A stretch of DNA of 33,076 nucleotides from Azolla pinnata (taxonomy: Eukaryota > Streptophyta > Polypodiopsida > Salviniales > Salviniaceae). The position numbers and the translations under genes are program-made. The DNA lies in the NCBI GenBank assembly GCA_037176905.1, contig JBBBWG010000260.1, forward strand, positions 5,331-38,406, given 5' to 3'. Position 1 is the first letter of the stretch, and each line of letters begins with the position of its first letter. The notes under the pieces were generated by a model. That model did not search any database. It saw only the letters and a list, made by a program, of their open reading frames with translations, and was not told the origin of the DNA. Of this stretch, positions 22,455 to 32,739 are shown in pieces.

Positions 22455-22780
22455 CATCCATGCATGTGTCTCTGTCCCCATGTATGTGTGCATGTGCATG
22501 TGCATGTGCATGAATGCATGTATCTGCATGAGGATATGCATGTGCATGTGCATGTGCATGCATGCATGTATCTGCATGAGGATATGCATGTGCATGTGCA
22601 TGTGCATGCATGCATGTATCTGCATGAGGATATGCATGTGCATGNNNNNNNNNNNNNNNNNNNNNNNNNNNNNNNNNNNNNNNNNNNNNNNNNNNNNNNN
22701 NNNNNNNNNNNNNNNNNNNNNNNNNNNNNNNNNNNNNNNNNNNNTGCGTTGCATGCGAATGTGGATGTGCATGTATGCGA
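22455..22780. repeat. 48-bp tandem repeat of TG/CATG steps, with gap
   Basis: A 48-base unit marked by tatctgcatgaggatatgca starts at 22521, 22569 and 22617; the rest of the unit is atgtgcatg-type alternating purine-pyrimidine sequence. The third copy runs into the Ns, so the true copy number is unknown. The TG-rich strand is the + strand, opposite to the array at 870-1520. Confidence 0.93.
22645..22744. other. Assembly gap (100 Ns)
   Basis: Exactly 100 unknown bases. A round number usually means unknown size. The gap lies inside the 48-bp repeat, which explains the break. Open frames drawn across it have no meaning. Confidence 0.99.
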
Positions 22781-22785
22781 CGGTG

Positions 22786-22870
22786 CCTCTTCTCTTCTTC
22801 TTCTTCTTCTTCTTCTTCTTCTTCTTCTTCTTCTTCTTCTTCTTCGCCATCGCCATCGCCATCGCCATAG
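22786..22870 (+). repeat. (CTT)n followed by (GCCATC)n upstream of the kinase gene
   Basis: About 55 bases of pure CTT repeats run straight into gccatc hexamers. The CTT strand is all pyrimidine and can form a triplex. The pair of repeats recalls the one around exon 1 of the secreted-protein gene, where the hexamer comes before the TTC run. Confidence 0.93.
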
Positions 22871-23065
22871 CCTCCTCCTCTGCACCCACCATATCCTCCT
22901 CCCTCCCTCTTTTCACCTTCCCCCTCGTCTTCTCCATCGCCTTCTGCCCTTTCTGAGATCTGCATTCCCCGTTTTCTGGTCTGCATTCCCCCCACCTGCA
23001 TCCCCTTTGCTCAAGAAGAAGCAGAAGCAGCAGAAGCAGCAGAAGGAGAAGGAGAAGGAGAAGCC

Positions 23066-23110
23066 ATGCATCGCTTCATGCCTGCTTCTTGCAAGCCATT
23101 GGCCGGCTGA
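23066..23110 (+). CDS. Possible upstream open reading frame in the kinase leader
   Basis: An ATG at 23066 in the context gccatgc opens a 14-codon frame (MHRFMPASCKPLAG) that ends at TGA 23108-23110, 86 bases before the kinase start. It exists in the mRNA only if transcription starts upstream of 23066. It could lower kinase translation. There is no evidence that the peptide itself is conserved. Confidence 0.3.
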   Translation: MHRFMPASCKPLAG

Positions 23111-23156
23111 GAGCGACTGTGTGTTGTTTGTCTTCTGCCTGTCTCTGCGAGAGGGG

Positions 23157-23157
<1 letters not shown>

Positions 23158-23194
<37 letters not shown>
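23158..23194 (+). promoter_or_regulatory. (AAAG)n and (GA)n tract just before the kinase start codon
   Basis: Repeats of aaag give way to pure ga steps ending at 23194, two bases before the ATG at 23197. GA repeats are known binding sites for plant BPC/GAGA-type proteins. Here the tract may act in the leader RNA or the promoter. Confidence 0.7.
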
Positions 23195-23195
<1 letters not shown>

Positions 23196-23196
23196 C

Positions 23197-26100
23197 ATGG
23201 ATCCCGAGGTCCCCATTGCTTCCTCCTCCTCTTCCTCCCCGCTCTCTTCCTCTTCTTCTTCTTCGGCTCACCATCCCAAGATCCATGGCTCCAAGCTCCC
23301 CTCTTCCTCTTCCTCTTCCAGCCGCCCCAACCAGCGGCGCAGCTCTAGCAGCAATGGCAGTAGCTCCAGCTCTTCCATCTTCGGTTGTGGCGCTTGTTAC
23401 CCTCTTCCTCCTCATCACCAGCACCAGCACCATCACCAAGACCGTAGCTATTCGTGCTGGTTCCTCCATGATTTCCTGCAGTGCGGTACATGGAACTGCT
23501 GGACAGCTCCAGCTAAAGTCGAGAATTCCTCCATGGATAGCCCCGCTGGTACAGACACAATCCTCTTAAGCTCTGCTTCCTTCTGCTTCAAATTTGACGA
23601 ATTTTCCTTCACACATCTATCTATCTCTCCATACATTCATATACACACACATGCGCGCGCATGCATACGTTCATACATCAGTACATGCAAAACATGTGGG
23701 TGAAATTGGGGTTAAGATCTTGAAGATTCTTGTAGGGTTTTACCGGAGCTCATAAGCTGGGAATTGTTGTTTGGGTTAGTGACCTTGCCCTCCCCATGCT
23801 CTTCTAAATCAGAGCACCAACATGCATTGGTTAGATGGATCCATTCTGTGTCCAAGATAAATGTGTCACTATGCAGATGGAATTTAGAGAAGAAAGGGAA
23901 TGGGTGCTGAAAGGCCTCTTAATGTGGTCCACAATCTGGAACAAAAGCAGGGACTTGGGCGTACAATTCAATGTAGTGCTCTAAAGATTCACAGGGGAAT
24001 ATGTGGTGGCAAAGCGCTTGTGATCATGCTAGCTATGCTTTGTGCTGTGTAAGCTCATTTCAGATCTGGTAACACTCTGGTAAAATTTGCCTCAATGGTG
24101 TTTGAGATCATCATGGGGGAAGGTAAGGGAGAGGTCATTCTTTCACCAGCTTCCCTAGCTATCATATATTCACTCATGTTGAATTACAGTAGGGAACAGA
24201 AAAGAAAATGAGAGGATGAGTGACATTGCCTCTGGATCACCTCCTTGAAGCCTCGTAATGCTGAACAGTTTAGGCATTGCAATCAAGAAGCTGTGGATTA
24301 ATGGTCACTAAACTACCTGAATCTTGACAATCAAACCTAACCTGCTTGATTTATGTTGTGCATGTATATACTCATACACATATATGTGATGTGATATGAT
24401 GTGATGTGATGTGATGCAGCTCAAGTATGCAAGGTTCCTCCATCTGAGCAAAGCATGGATGGCAGTGAGACCCCCCATACACCTCGAGGCGAGGAAGAGC
24501 TCCTTGCAAGGTCCCATCTGAGAAAGTTCAGCTATTCAGATCTCCGCGTAGCTACTCGGAACTTCCGGCCCGATAGTCTTCTCGGCGAGGGGGGATTCGG
24601 ATGTGTTTTCAAAGGTTGGGTGGATGAACATGGCACCTCACCAGTTAAACCAGGAACAGGGCTCACTGTAGCTGTCAAAACACTCAACAAAAACAGCTTG
24701 CAAGGTCACAATGAATGGCTGGTAAATTGGATTCTGGGATCCTTCTCTCCCTTCTCTTGGATACTTCTCATCCTCCTTTTTTTCCTGCTCTTGTACACGG
24801 TGCGGTTAAAGAGAGTTTCATTTAGCCTTATCTATCCCTTGTGTTTTTTCTTTTCTTGACTGGCCTTTATGATATGTAGGCTGAAGTGTATTATCTCAGT
24901 CAACTTCATCACCCCAATCTTGTGAAGCTCATAGGCTTTTGTATAGAGAATGACCAGAGGCTGCTGGTTTACGAATTCATGCAACGGGGGAGCCTCGAAA
25001 ACCATCTTTTCCGGCGTAAGTTATAGGACGGTTCCATGCACCTAAATGTAAAACAATTTGTCATTGTGAAGTGATGTGCTGAATGATAAAAATCGGTGGT
25101 TTGAATTCGAATGTGAAACGATTGTTCTTGTTGTGGCATAATTCAGGAGGTGCCATGCCTCTGTCATGGGAAACTCGGATGAAAATCGCAAGAGGAGCTG
25201 CTGAGGGCCTTGCCTTTCTTCATGGGAGGAAAAAGGCTGTGATCTATAGGGACTTCAAGGCATCGAATATCCTTCTAGACGTGGTAAAGGATGCAATTTG
25301 TTCTTTCTTGTTTTTCCGTTCAAATGAATTACCCTTTGTTCTTTTTCGAGGTTTTAAAGGATCTAGAACATGGGTAATTCACGCAGGATTACAACTCGAA
25401 GCTTTCTGACTTTGGACTTGCCAAGGATGGGCCAGAAGGCGACAAATCCCATGTCTCGACGAGGGTCATGGGAACCTATGGATATGCAGCTCCTGAGTAT
25501 GTCATGACAGGTAACTCCAGATGTGGTCCTTTTTATCTCATTGGATAATACTACAACTGTTCCATGTATGTATATCAGCCTAGGGCTTGAAATTTCTCTC
25601 TTATTGGATAATGTTATGCCATGGAAATACTCCCCTTATCTACATTGCTAGATATGTGTAAGGGTTGCGAAGTTCCTTATACAATTGCTAGAGATGATGA
25701 TTCTCTGAAAGCAAGGTTTTGAACTCATGCTATACGAACTTGCTAGATGCTACACGATCAAAACAAGGGGTGTAGAGCTCACTTAGGCAATTGCTAGATA
25801 TGATAATAGAAAGGTTTTGAGCTCGCTTATATGTTGCTATGCAACCGGATGCTAGTTTTGAGCTCATTTTTTTACATGATACTAGGGTTAGGAGCTCACT
25901 TGCACTGTTGCAGATATGATGATACTAGGGTTATGAGCTCACTTATATAGTTGTTAGATGCGGGGTTGAGCTCACTTATACAGTTACATGGGCCTTGAGC
26001 TCACTTATACAGTTACACGGGCCTTGAGCTCACTTATACAGTTGCCAGATATGATGGGTACTAGGATTTTGAGCTCACTTATACAGTTGCTAGGTATGAT

Positions 26101-27260
26101 GATACTACCAAATCAAGGGTTTTGAACTCACTCAGATATGATAATACTATCGAAACCCGGGTGCAGAGCTCAGTTAGATACAATGATGCTATCGAAAACA
26201 AGGGTTTAGAGCTCAGTGAGATTTGATGATACTATCAAAACAAGGGTGTAGAGCTCAGTTAGGTATGATGATACTATCAAAACAAGGATTTAGAGCTCAG
26301 TTAGAAACGACGATGCTATCAAACCAAAGCTGTAGAGAGCTCAGAAACGATGATGCTGTAGAGCTCGGAAACGATGATGCTGTAGAGCTCAGAAACAATG
26401 CTATCAAAAACGACGATGCTGTAGAGAGCTCAGAAATGATGATTCTATCAAAACAAAGCTGTAGAGCTCAGTTAGGTACGATGATACTATCAAAACAAGG
26501 GTGTAGAGCTCAGTTAGGTACGATGATGCTATTAAAACAAGGGTGTAGAGCTCAGTTAGATATGATGATGCTAGCAAAACAAGGGTGTAGAGCTCAGTTA
26601 GATATGATGATGCTATCGAAACAAGGGTGTAGAGCTCAGGTAGATATGATGATGCTCTCAAAAGAAGGGTGTAGAGCTCAGTTAGGTACGATGATGCTAA
26701 CAAAACAAGGGTGTAGAGCTGAGTTAGATATGATGATGCTGTCTTAACGAGGGTGTAGAGCTCAGTTAGATATATATGATGATACAAATGCGAGGTGTGA
26801 CGATGGAACTATCTGCAATGCTAATCTATTCGGATCGGTCTACGATTCGGGTTTTACAATCTCTAACGCCGCTTCTTGCTTGACAGGGCACCTGACAGCA
26901 CGGAGCGATGTGTACAGCTTCGGCGTGGTGCTCCTGGAGATCCTCACGGGCAAGAGATCGGTGGATAAGTCGAGGCCTAGCGGAGAACACAACCTGGTGG
27001 AGTGGGCAAGACCATACTTCAGCGAGAAGAAGAAGGTGTTCCGGCTCATCGACCCCCGAATGCCTCACTATTCGGAGAAGGGCTCATTCAGAGCAGCTCA
27101 GCTAGCCTTCCAATGCCTGAGCAGAGACCCTCGGGTGCGCCCCGCCATGCACGATGTGGTGGAAGCTCTCGGGCAGATCCAAGGCCTCAAAGACATCGCC
27201 GACAATCCGCACTACCAACCAGCTCCGGATTCGCGATCCTCTCGCTCCTCGCGATCCTGA
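23197..27260 (+). CDS. Receptor-like cytoplasmic kinase, subfamily VII (PBL34/35/36-like)
   Basis: Six exons (23197-23548, 24420-24721, 24880-25015, 25147-25283, 25387-25510, 26887-27260), all GT-AG with agreeing phases, encode 474 residues. Residues 1-70 are Ser-rich. A short Cys/Trp segment (CGACY, CWFLHDF, CGTWNCW) with AKVENSS matches the N-terminal mark of this clade and may be palmitoylated; there is no MG myristoylation start. The kinase domain shows the G-loop GEGGFG (173-178), ATP lysine K204, helix-C Glu E220, YRDFK with catalytic D299, DFG D317, the activation segment [18 protein letters not shown] (330-347), and [10 protein letters not shown]. All active residues are present and it is an RD kinase, so it should be a working Ser/Thr kinase at the plasma membrane relaying signals from receptor kinases. 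From memory the closest Arabidopsis proteins are PBL34/35/36, linked to immune and peptide signalling. The C-terminus ends in an Arg/Ser tail. Intron 5 carries a minisatellite. Confidence 0.93.
25730..26790 (+). repeat. 42-bp minisatellite inside kinase intron 5
   Basis: From about 26220 to 26750 a 42-base unit (gatgatgctatcaaaacaag, then ggtgtagagctcagttagat) repeats about a dozen times with few changes; neighbouring units start at 26480 and 26522. Looser relatives with gagctcacttatacagtt reach back to about 25730. The unit is 14 codons long, so a 174-codon open frame (26223-26747) runs through it, but it is bounded by good splice sites that join kinase exons and is read as intron. Confidence 0.92.
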
Positions 27261-28234
27261 TCGGTTCAGCCTCTTTTCCTTCCCTCTCCCCAGTCTTTCT
27301 CTCTGCCTTCTCGATCTTTGCGGAAAACAAAAACAGAACCTGAGAACAGAACAGAGGAAAAGAAAACAAGAACAAAACAACGACCAAAAAGAAAGGAAAC
27401 GAAGCGAAGCAGGTACATCCATGGCCATTTTTCATGCAAGAAAAGCTGCGATGCGTGGTTTCTTTGCCATATTGAACTCGGTGAAGTCCTCCATTTCTCT
27501 AACCAGAGAAGAATGGCGGAAGCAGAAGCCCAAGTACCTGAAAACCTAACAAAAAAACCCCAAAATGTCCCAGCCCTAATTTTCGGAGGAGCGGAGAGAT
27601 TCTGCTCATGCCCAAGCTCATGGTTTTCTTATGCCGAATCTCTGACATTTTTGTGTCACCTACTGGTGCAGATCTCTTCTCATGCAAGCAATCTGGGGTA
27701 TATGTGTGTGCATCCTCTTCTCATCATGCAGGCAAATATGGGTGTATTTGTGGCCATCCTCTCCTCATCAATGCCAGCAGTGTATGTGTGTACATGCATA
27801 CAGGAAAAGATGAAAAGAGAGAGATGAAGACCTCCGACGGACAGAGCTCATTTATGAATTGGAAGAAAAGAAGGGCAGAAGATGGTGCCTTCCAGAGCTC
27901 ATTCATGTCATGCCTGCATCTTTTTTCGCGATGCCTTTGCGAAGAAGTAGCTGCGTCGAGCTTATGCTGGAGAAGAAGCCTCATAGCTGGGAATACATAT
28001 TCATCTCCTGGAATGAGCCACACCGACTGATCTCCAAACAGTGGAATCGAAGGAAAGGGAAAAAAAGAAAAGAAAAGGCAGGGATGCTTCGTTGGTTTGT
28101 TTCCGCGTAGCTTTTCCGACAATGGGCAATGGTGTTCTCTGTCTTCTTGCTCTTTTCAGTACACAAGTCAGCTGGATGTACCTCCTCCCTCCCTGTCTTT
28201 GTTTTGCTCTCTCGCGTCGTCGTCGGTATACATA
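27261..28234. other. 3' region of the kinase gene
   Basis: The 3' UTR follows the TGA at 27258-27260; an A-rich stretch (27325-27410) could hold cleavage signals. Small imperfect repeats occur, such as cagagctcattcatg-type strings at 27843 and 27894 and catcctct-type strings at 27709 and 27752. Open frames here overlap on both strands and match nothing that I know. Confidence 0.4.
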
Positions 28235-28545
28235 ATGCATTCAATGATTCAATCAGAGATGGAAGAAGCAAAGAACACAAAAGCAAAAGGTCCATGGAAG
28301 CAAGGTATGTGCCAGAGCCTTTTTCTACACTGCTTTGTTGAGAAGGCTTCATTCACATGGATGATGCAAATTGTTTTGCTCATCATGCTTCCGCAGTATA
28401 TATACATGCATGCATTCAATGATTCAATCAGACATGGGTGAAGCAAAAAAACACAATCAAAAAAGGTGGAAGGAAGGGAAGGTGCCAGAGCTTTTCCACA
28501 CTTCTTTGCTGAGAATGCTTCATGCATGATGCAAAGACAGAGAGA
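28235..28545 (+). repeat. Diverged tandem duplication, 175-bp period
   Basis: The string atgcattcaatgattcaatc starts at 28235 and again at 28410. Both copies continue through similar gaagcaaa..acaca, gtgccagagc and gagaa(g/t)gcttcat blocks. Small insertions and substitutions separate them. Confidence 0.88.
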
Positions 28546-29166
28546 GCTCTTTCCTCCCTGTTTCTTCTTGCTTGTGGGGCAATTTGCTTCATGTTTGTCT
28601 GTTGTTCTTTGACTTTTTTGGAGGCCAACTTGCTCATTGGGGCTAGAAATCCAATCAGTAAAAACTGTAAAAGAGCCAGCATTGTTAGACCCAAAGGAAG
28701 ATTTACTGTCTTTCAGTCCATTTGTCTATCTGTCTGTCTTTCTGTTTGATGGGGGGAAGAGCTTGTGCTTTTGGCCTGTGATTCCAGCCTTTTTGAGCAA
28801 AGTCAAGCGAGTCACGGAGAAAATGCGGCCGCCGGATTCCTTGTGAAAATTTTGCCTACGATCCGTAGCTGTTCGATGCGCATTACGAATGCATCGATTC
28901 GATCAGCAGATTAGTACACCAATGCATCGAATGACTGAGTTAAAAAACTGAGCTTGTCAGCGCGATTGGAACGCGATTGAGATCGATGATGATGCCACAG
29001 CGTTGAAATCAGATACGAGAATTTGCCCTTTGAAAATTTGAGCTCATTTGGGGTGTCAAATTACCAGCAATTTGAGGCGAATGTCAGGCATTTGGCTGAT
29101 GAAAGACGAGGTAATGCTCTCTGAGCCCATTTCCATGAAGAAGCCGAAGAAGTTAATTGGTTGTTC
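28546..29166. other. Intergenic sequence, no gene seen
   Basis: Only short open frames. A run of tctgtctg-type steps lies at about 28723-28745. Nothing else stands out. Confidence 0.4.
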
Positions 29167-29330
29167 AGGGTTTAGGGTTTAGGGTTTATGGAAAGAGCTT
29201 GGGTTTAGGGTTTAGGGAATGTAAGAGCTTGCAAGGCTTTAGGTTTTAGGGTTTAGGTACAAGAGCTTGGGTTTGGGGTCATGGCATGGAGTGTGATGGA
29301 GCTTGGATTTAGGGTTAGGGTTTTAGGGCT
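29167..29330 (+). repeat. Telomere-like minisatellite with agagcttg spacers
   Basis: Runs of gggtttagggttt are broken by spacers containing agagcttgg or gagcttg, near 29195, 29226, 29261 and 29318. The G-rich strand is the + strand, opposite to the blocks at 16010 and 18219. Confidence 0.88.
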
Positions 29331-29691
29331 CACATGTGCAGCTAATTATAAACTTGTGATAATCAACACCTAATCTCTATGATCAGACAATATCTGTGTA
29401 ACGATAATTCACTCCGATCGACTGTAAATCCCATTCTGTCTCTAAATCAACCCTACAAAATCAGGCCAATTGTTTGAATCCCAGTCTTTCTTGCTTTGTC
29501 TCGTTTTCTTATACCCGATCTTGCAGTTCCTGATTCAGCACAAACCTGGGGCAGAAATGCACTCGCAGGCTAAGCGGTGAGCCTGATGAGGTCAATGTTC
29601 AAGACGATTCTTGCTTCGAACTCATAAATCCTTCTCTTTGTACTTGTGTGGAATGACCTGGTTGTGATGCCGATAGAGTGCAAGCTGATCT

Positions 29692-29765
29692 ATCGATCTA
29701 AAGGCTCCCACTTCTCACTTGTATAAATATCGATCTAAAGGCTCCCACTTCTCACTTGTATAAAT
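29692..29765 (+). repeat. Perfect 37-bp tandem duplication
   Basis: Thirty-seven bases beginning atcgatctaaaggctcccac occur at 29692-29728 and, without any change, at 29729-29765. The lack of differences means a recent event or an assembly duplication. Confidence 0.96.
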
Positions 29766-29839
29766 TGGAGTGTACAATATGCTCGATATTGTTGTAAGAT
29801 GCTCATCTTGTACATGCTGAATTGAATGCTATCTCATAA

Positions 29840-31080
29840 GGCTCGAGGACACAATAAAAGTTCGAGACTATGTTGTTAAGAAAAGGTATATTTTACGAGG
29901 AAAAATGTGTTTTAGAATACTTGGGCGTATTCTACACGTATTTAACGTTTTGGAAGTGTCGTTTTCTAGGCTATCAAACATTAACTTTTACCAGCGCTAC
30001 TGTTTTGACATGAAAGTGAATATTAGTCGCTTTATTAACATAAATTCAAAGCTTGATTTTCTACGATTTAAGATTTTACAAAATTACTAGTGCCAAGAAA
30101 TCGGAATATGAAATTTTCTAATAAGATGTAGGTCTAATTCCTTGTAAATTTGTGTGATTATGTAATGTATTTTAATATATTTTTAAACTTTATTTGAAAA
30201 GATCCCGTCATTAGTTACGATCAATGCCAATTGACTAGAGTGATACATTAGTTAACAAGTAAAATATTCTACATTCGATGTGGTAGTGCCACAATTAAAG
30301 GAAAACCTCAAAAAAAGATTAGAGTGATACCATTGTTCATTGTATATTCTCCATCGATTTTGTGCATTATGTAAATGGTTGGTGATGTTATCATATCAGC
30401 TTTTTAGAGTACGTATAATCAAGGATCAAATTTCTTTTACAACATATACAGGCGAAGCTGTTTTATTGTCAAAGACCAGACCTTGGCACATCTTGATTTC
30501 GATATTACCCACACGGAAGAAGTACTAAGGATTTCCCAAAGAGGGAGGGATTTATCGTTCGCATAGAATGGTTGGCGATATTATCATATCAGGCTTTTAA
30601 CCAAATTTTCTTATACAGCCTCAATAGGTGAAGTTGTTTCTGTTTGTCAAAGACCTTGACACATCTCGATTTCCATATTACTCACATGGGAGGCTTTATC
30701 ATTGCATTCCCTGTCTTGAGAAAGGGTGCAAGGGCCTAGTCAATATTGGAACAATTAAGGTAAAAATCTTGGTCGTGTAAATCGTTATCATATAATGTTA
30801 CTTCAGGTGCAACCTCACAAACAATGATATTGTGTTTCAACCTCACACCCACATAATTTGCAGGAAGGGTTTTGACTTGCCTTATTGTGAGCCATGCTCA
30901 TACTGCTAGAGACCGTTATGCAATCAACTATAGAAATATCATGAGCTTACGAGGTTGTAAGCAGCTCCGCAAATTCTTCCAAAAGCCCATTAAGGCACGT
31001 ATTTAATATATTTGACAAGCCTACGTTAAAATACGTATTCAAAGTATTTACAGATGTTTTATCAAATACTTTTACAATAC
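29840..31080. other. AT-rich block with an internal duplication, possible transposon relic
   Basis: The base content drops to clearly AT-rich compared with both flanks. Within it, about 120-145 bases starting at 30375 (atggttggtgatgttatcat) recur from 30568 (atggttggcgatattatcat), a spacing of 193, both ending near a cacatctcgatttc-type block. The edges carry loosely inverted acgtatttaacg-type motifs (about 29936-29950 and 31023-31042 on the opposite strand). No transposase or long open frame is present. Confidence 0.4.
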
Positions 31081-31599
31081 GTAGCATGGATACGGTGAGA
31101 TATCGTATGCTGTGTATGTGATGACATTGGTCTGAAAGAGCATTGTCCGTAACTGATCGGGAGCATGAACCGAAGACATTCTTCAGTTCTGTGATGAGAG
31201 CGTGGCCAAGTGTGAACAGAGGCTGTTCTGGCCTCTTGTGTAGGAAGCTTGAGCATCGATCCGATCGTGTATATATATATGTACATGATTATTTGGCCTC
31301 AAGAAAGCCGTATTATGAAAGCCCCCCCTGTGCAAACCAAGCCGGGAATTGATCGCGAGATCCGTTTGCAGATTCGTGTGCTGGAAACAGATTTTCCTGC
31401 TATTATTTTACGGGTTTCGGTTCCTTGAAACAGATCTTCGTCTGTATTAGTTTTTGGTTGCCACCGGGCGGAGCTGTGCCAGAACAAACAACAGAGGCTT
31501 CAACAAAGGGCTCATTCTGCCCAGGTTTTTTTGTGGGCTATTCTGGAATCTTTCCCACCCGCGTCGCATGTCGCAGAAAGATGCCAGCACACACATCTG
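31081..31599. other. Intergenic sequence, no gene seen
   Basis: Open frames of 60-75 codons on both strands match no family I recognise. A short tatatatatat run lies near 31269-31279. Confidence 0.4.
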
Positions 31600-32690
31600 G
31601 ATACACACACATCCATGCACATCCACATGCCCATGTCACATAAACATGCCACATGCACATTGGATGTGGATGGATGTGGATGCATGCATGCATGTGGCTG
31701 TGCATCCGTATGCGAAATGTGAATGTGCATGTGGGTGTGCATGTGCATGTGCATGTCACATGCCTGCACATGTCACATGCACATGCACATACGGATGCAC
31801 CCACACACACATGCACATGCACACCCACATGCATATGCACATACACGCATTCACACGCGCATGCACATACACATGCAATGATGCATTTCCAGCGCATGCA
31901 CATGCACATACGAATGTCACATGCCCATGCACATCCGAATGTATGCACCCACATGCACACCCACATGCACATGCACACGCGCATGCACATGCACATGCAA
32001 TGATGCATTTCCAGCGCATGGACATGCACGCACATGCCCATGCACATACGAATGTCACATACGGATGCACCCACATGCACATGCACATGCACGCCCACAT
32101 GCATGCACACGCGCACGCACATACACATGCAATGATGCATTTCCGGCGCATGGACATGCACGCACATGTTCCATGCACATGCACATGCCACATGCCCATG
32201 CACATGCCGATGTCACATACGGATGCACCCACATGCACATGCATATGCACATACACATGAATGCCGACGCACGTGCACATACGCATACGATGATGCATTT
32301 CCAGTGCACGCACATGCTCCATGCACATGCATATGTCACATGCCCATGCACATACGAATGTCACATACGGATGCACATGCCCATGCACATGCCGATGTCA
32401 CATACGGATGCACCCACATGCACATGCATATGCACATACACATGAATGCCGACGCACGTGCACATACGCATACGATGATGCATTTCCAGTGCACGCACAT
32501 GTTCCATGCACATGCACATGTCACATGGCCATGCACATACGAATGTCACACACGGATGCACATGCACACCAACATGCAACGCATGCACACACGCATGCAC
32601 GCATACATGCATACATATGCACATGCCCATACATAAATGGAGACATGCAATGTACGTACACACACGCACGCGCGGGCGCGCGCGTATCCG
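31600..32690. repeat. Large alternating purine-pyrimidine array with higher-order units
   Basis: About 1.1 kb of cacatgcacatgc-type sequence. The marker atgcatttcc, preceded by gatg or gcaatg, starts at 31881, 32003, 32135, 32293 and 32478, defining units of 122, 132, 158 and 185 bases. At the left end the strand sense flips: 31650-31757 is TG-rich, then the array is CA-rich, making an inverted repeat around 31757 (gcatccgtatg near 31702 and catacggatgc near 31787). Translated frames (His/Met/Cys-rich) are composition artefacts. Confidence 0.93.
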
Positions 32691-32725
32691 ATACGCGTAC
32701 TATACGCCGTATGAATACAAACGTA
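32655..32725. promoter_or_regulatory. CG-rich Z-DNA-prone core and small palindromes
   Basis: The run cacacacgcacgcgcgggcg followed by cgcgcg (about 32659-32684) is one of the strongest Z-DNA-type sequences possible. It is followed by short palindromes such as gtatccgatac and gtataccgtat-type strings. A regulatory role is only a suggestion. Confidence 0.5.
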
Positions 32726-32739
32726 TACCGTATAAGCAT

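Noticed and set aside
22206..23348. A 380-codon frame crossing the N gap upstream of the kinase
   Set aside because: It depends on unknown bases and on the 48-bp and CTT repeats; the real start of the kinase frame is 23197 in another frame.
26223..26747. A 174-codon frame of 14-residue repeats
   Set aside because: It lies inside kinase intron 5 with good splice sites on both sides; the 42-base unit keeps the frame open by its length.
25730..26790. CRISPR-like array of regular repeats
   Set aside because: Units are contiguous with no unique spacers, and the sequence is an intron of a plant gene.
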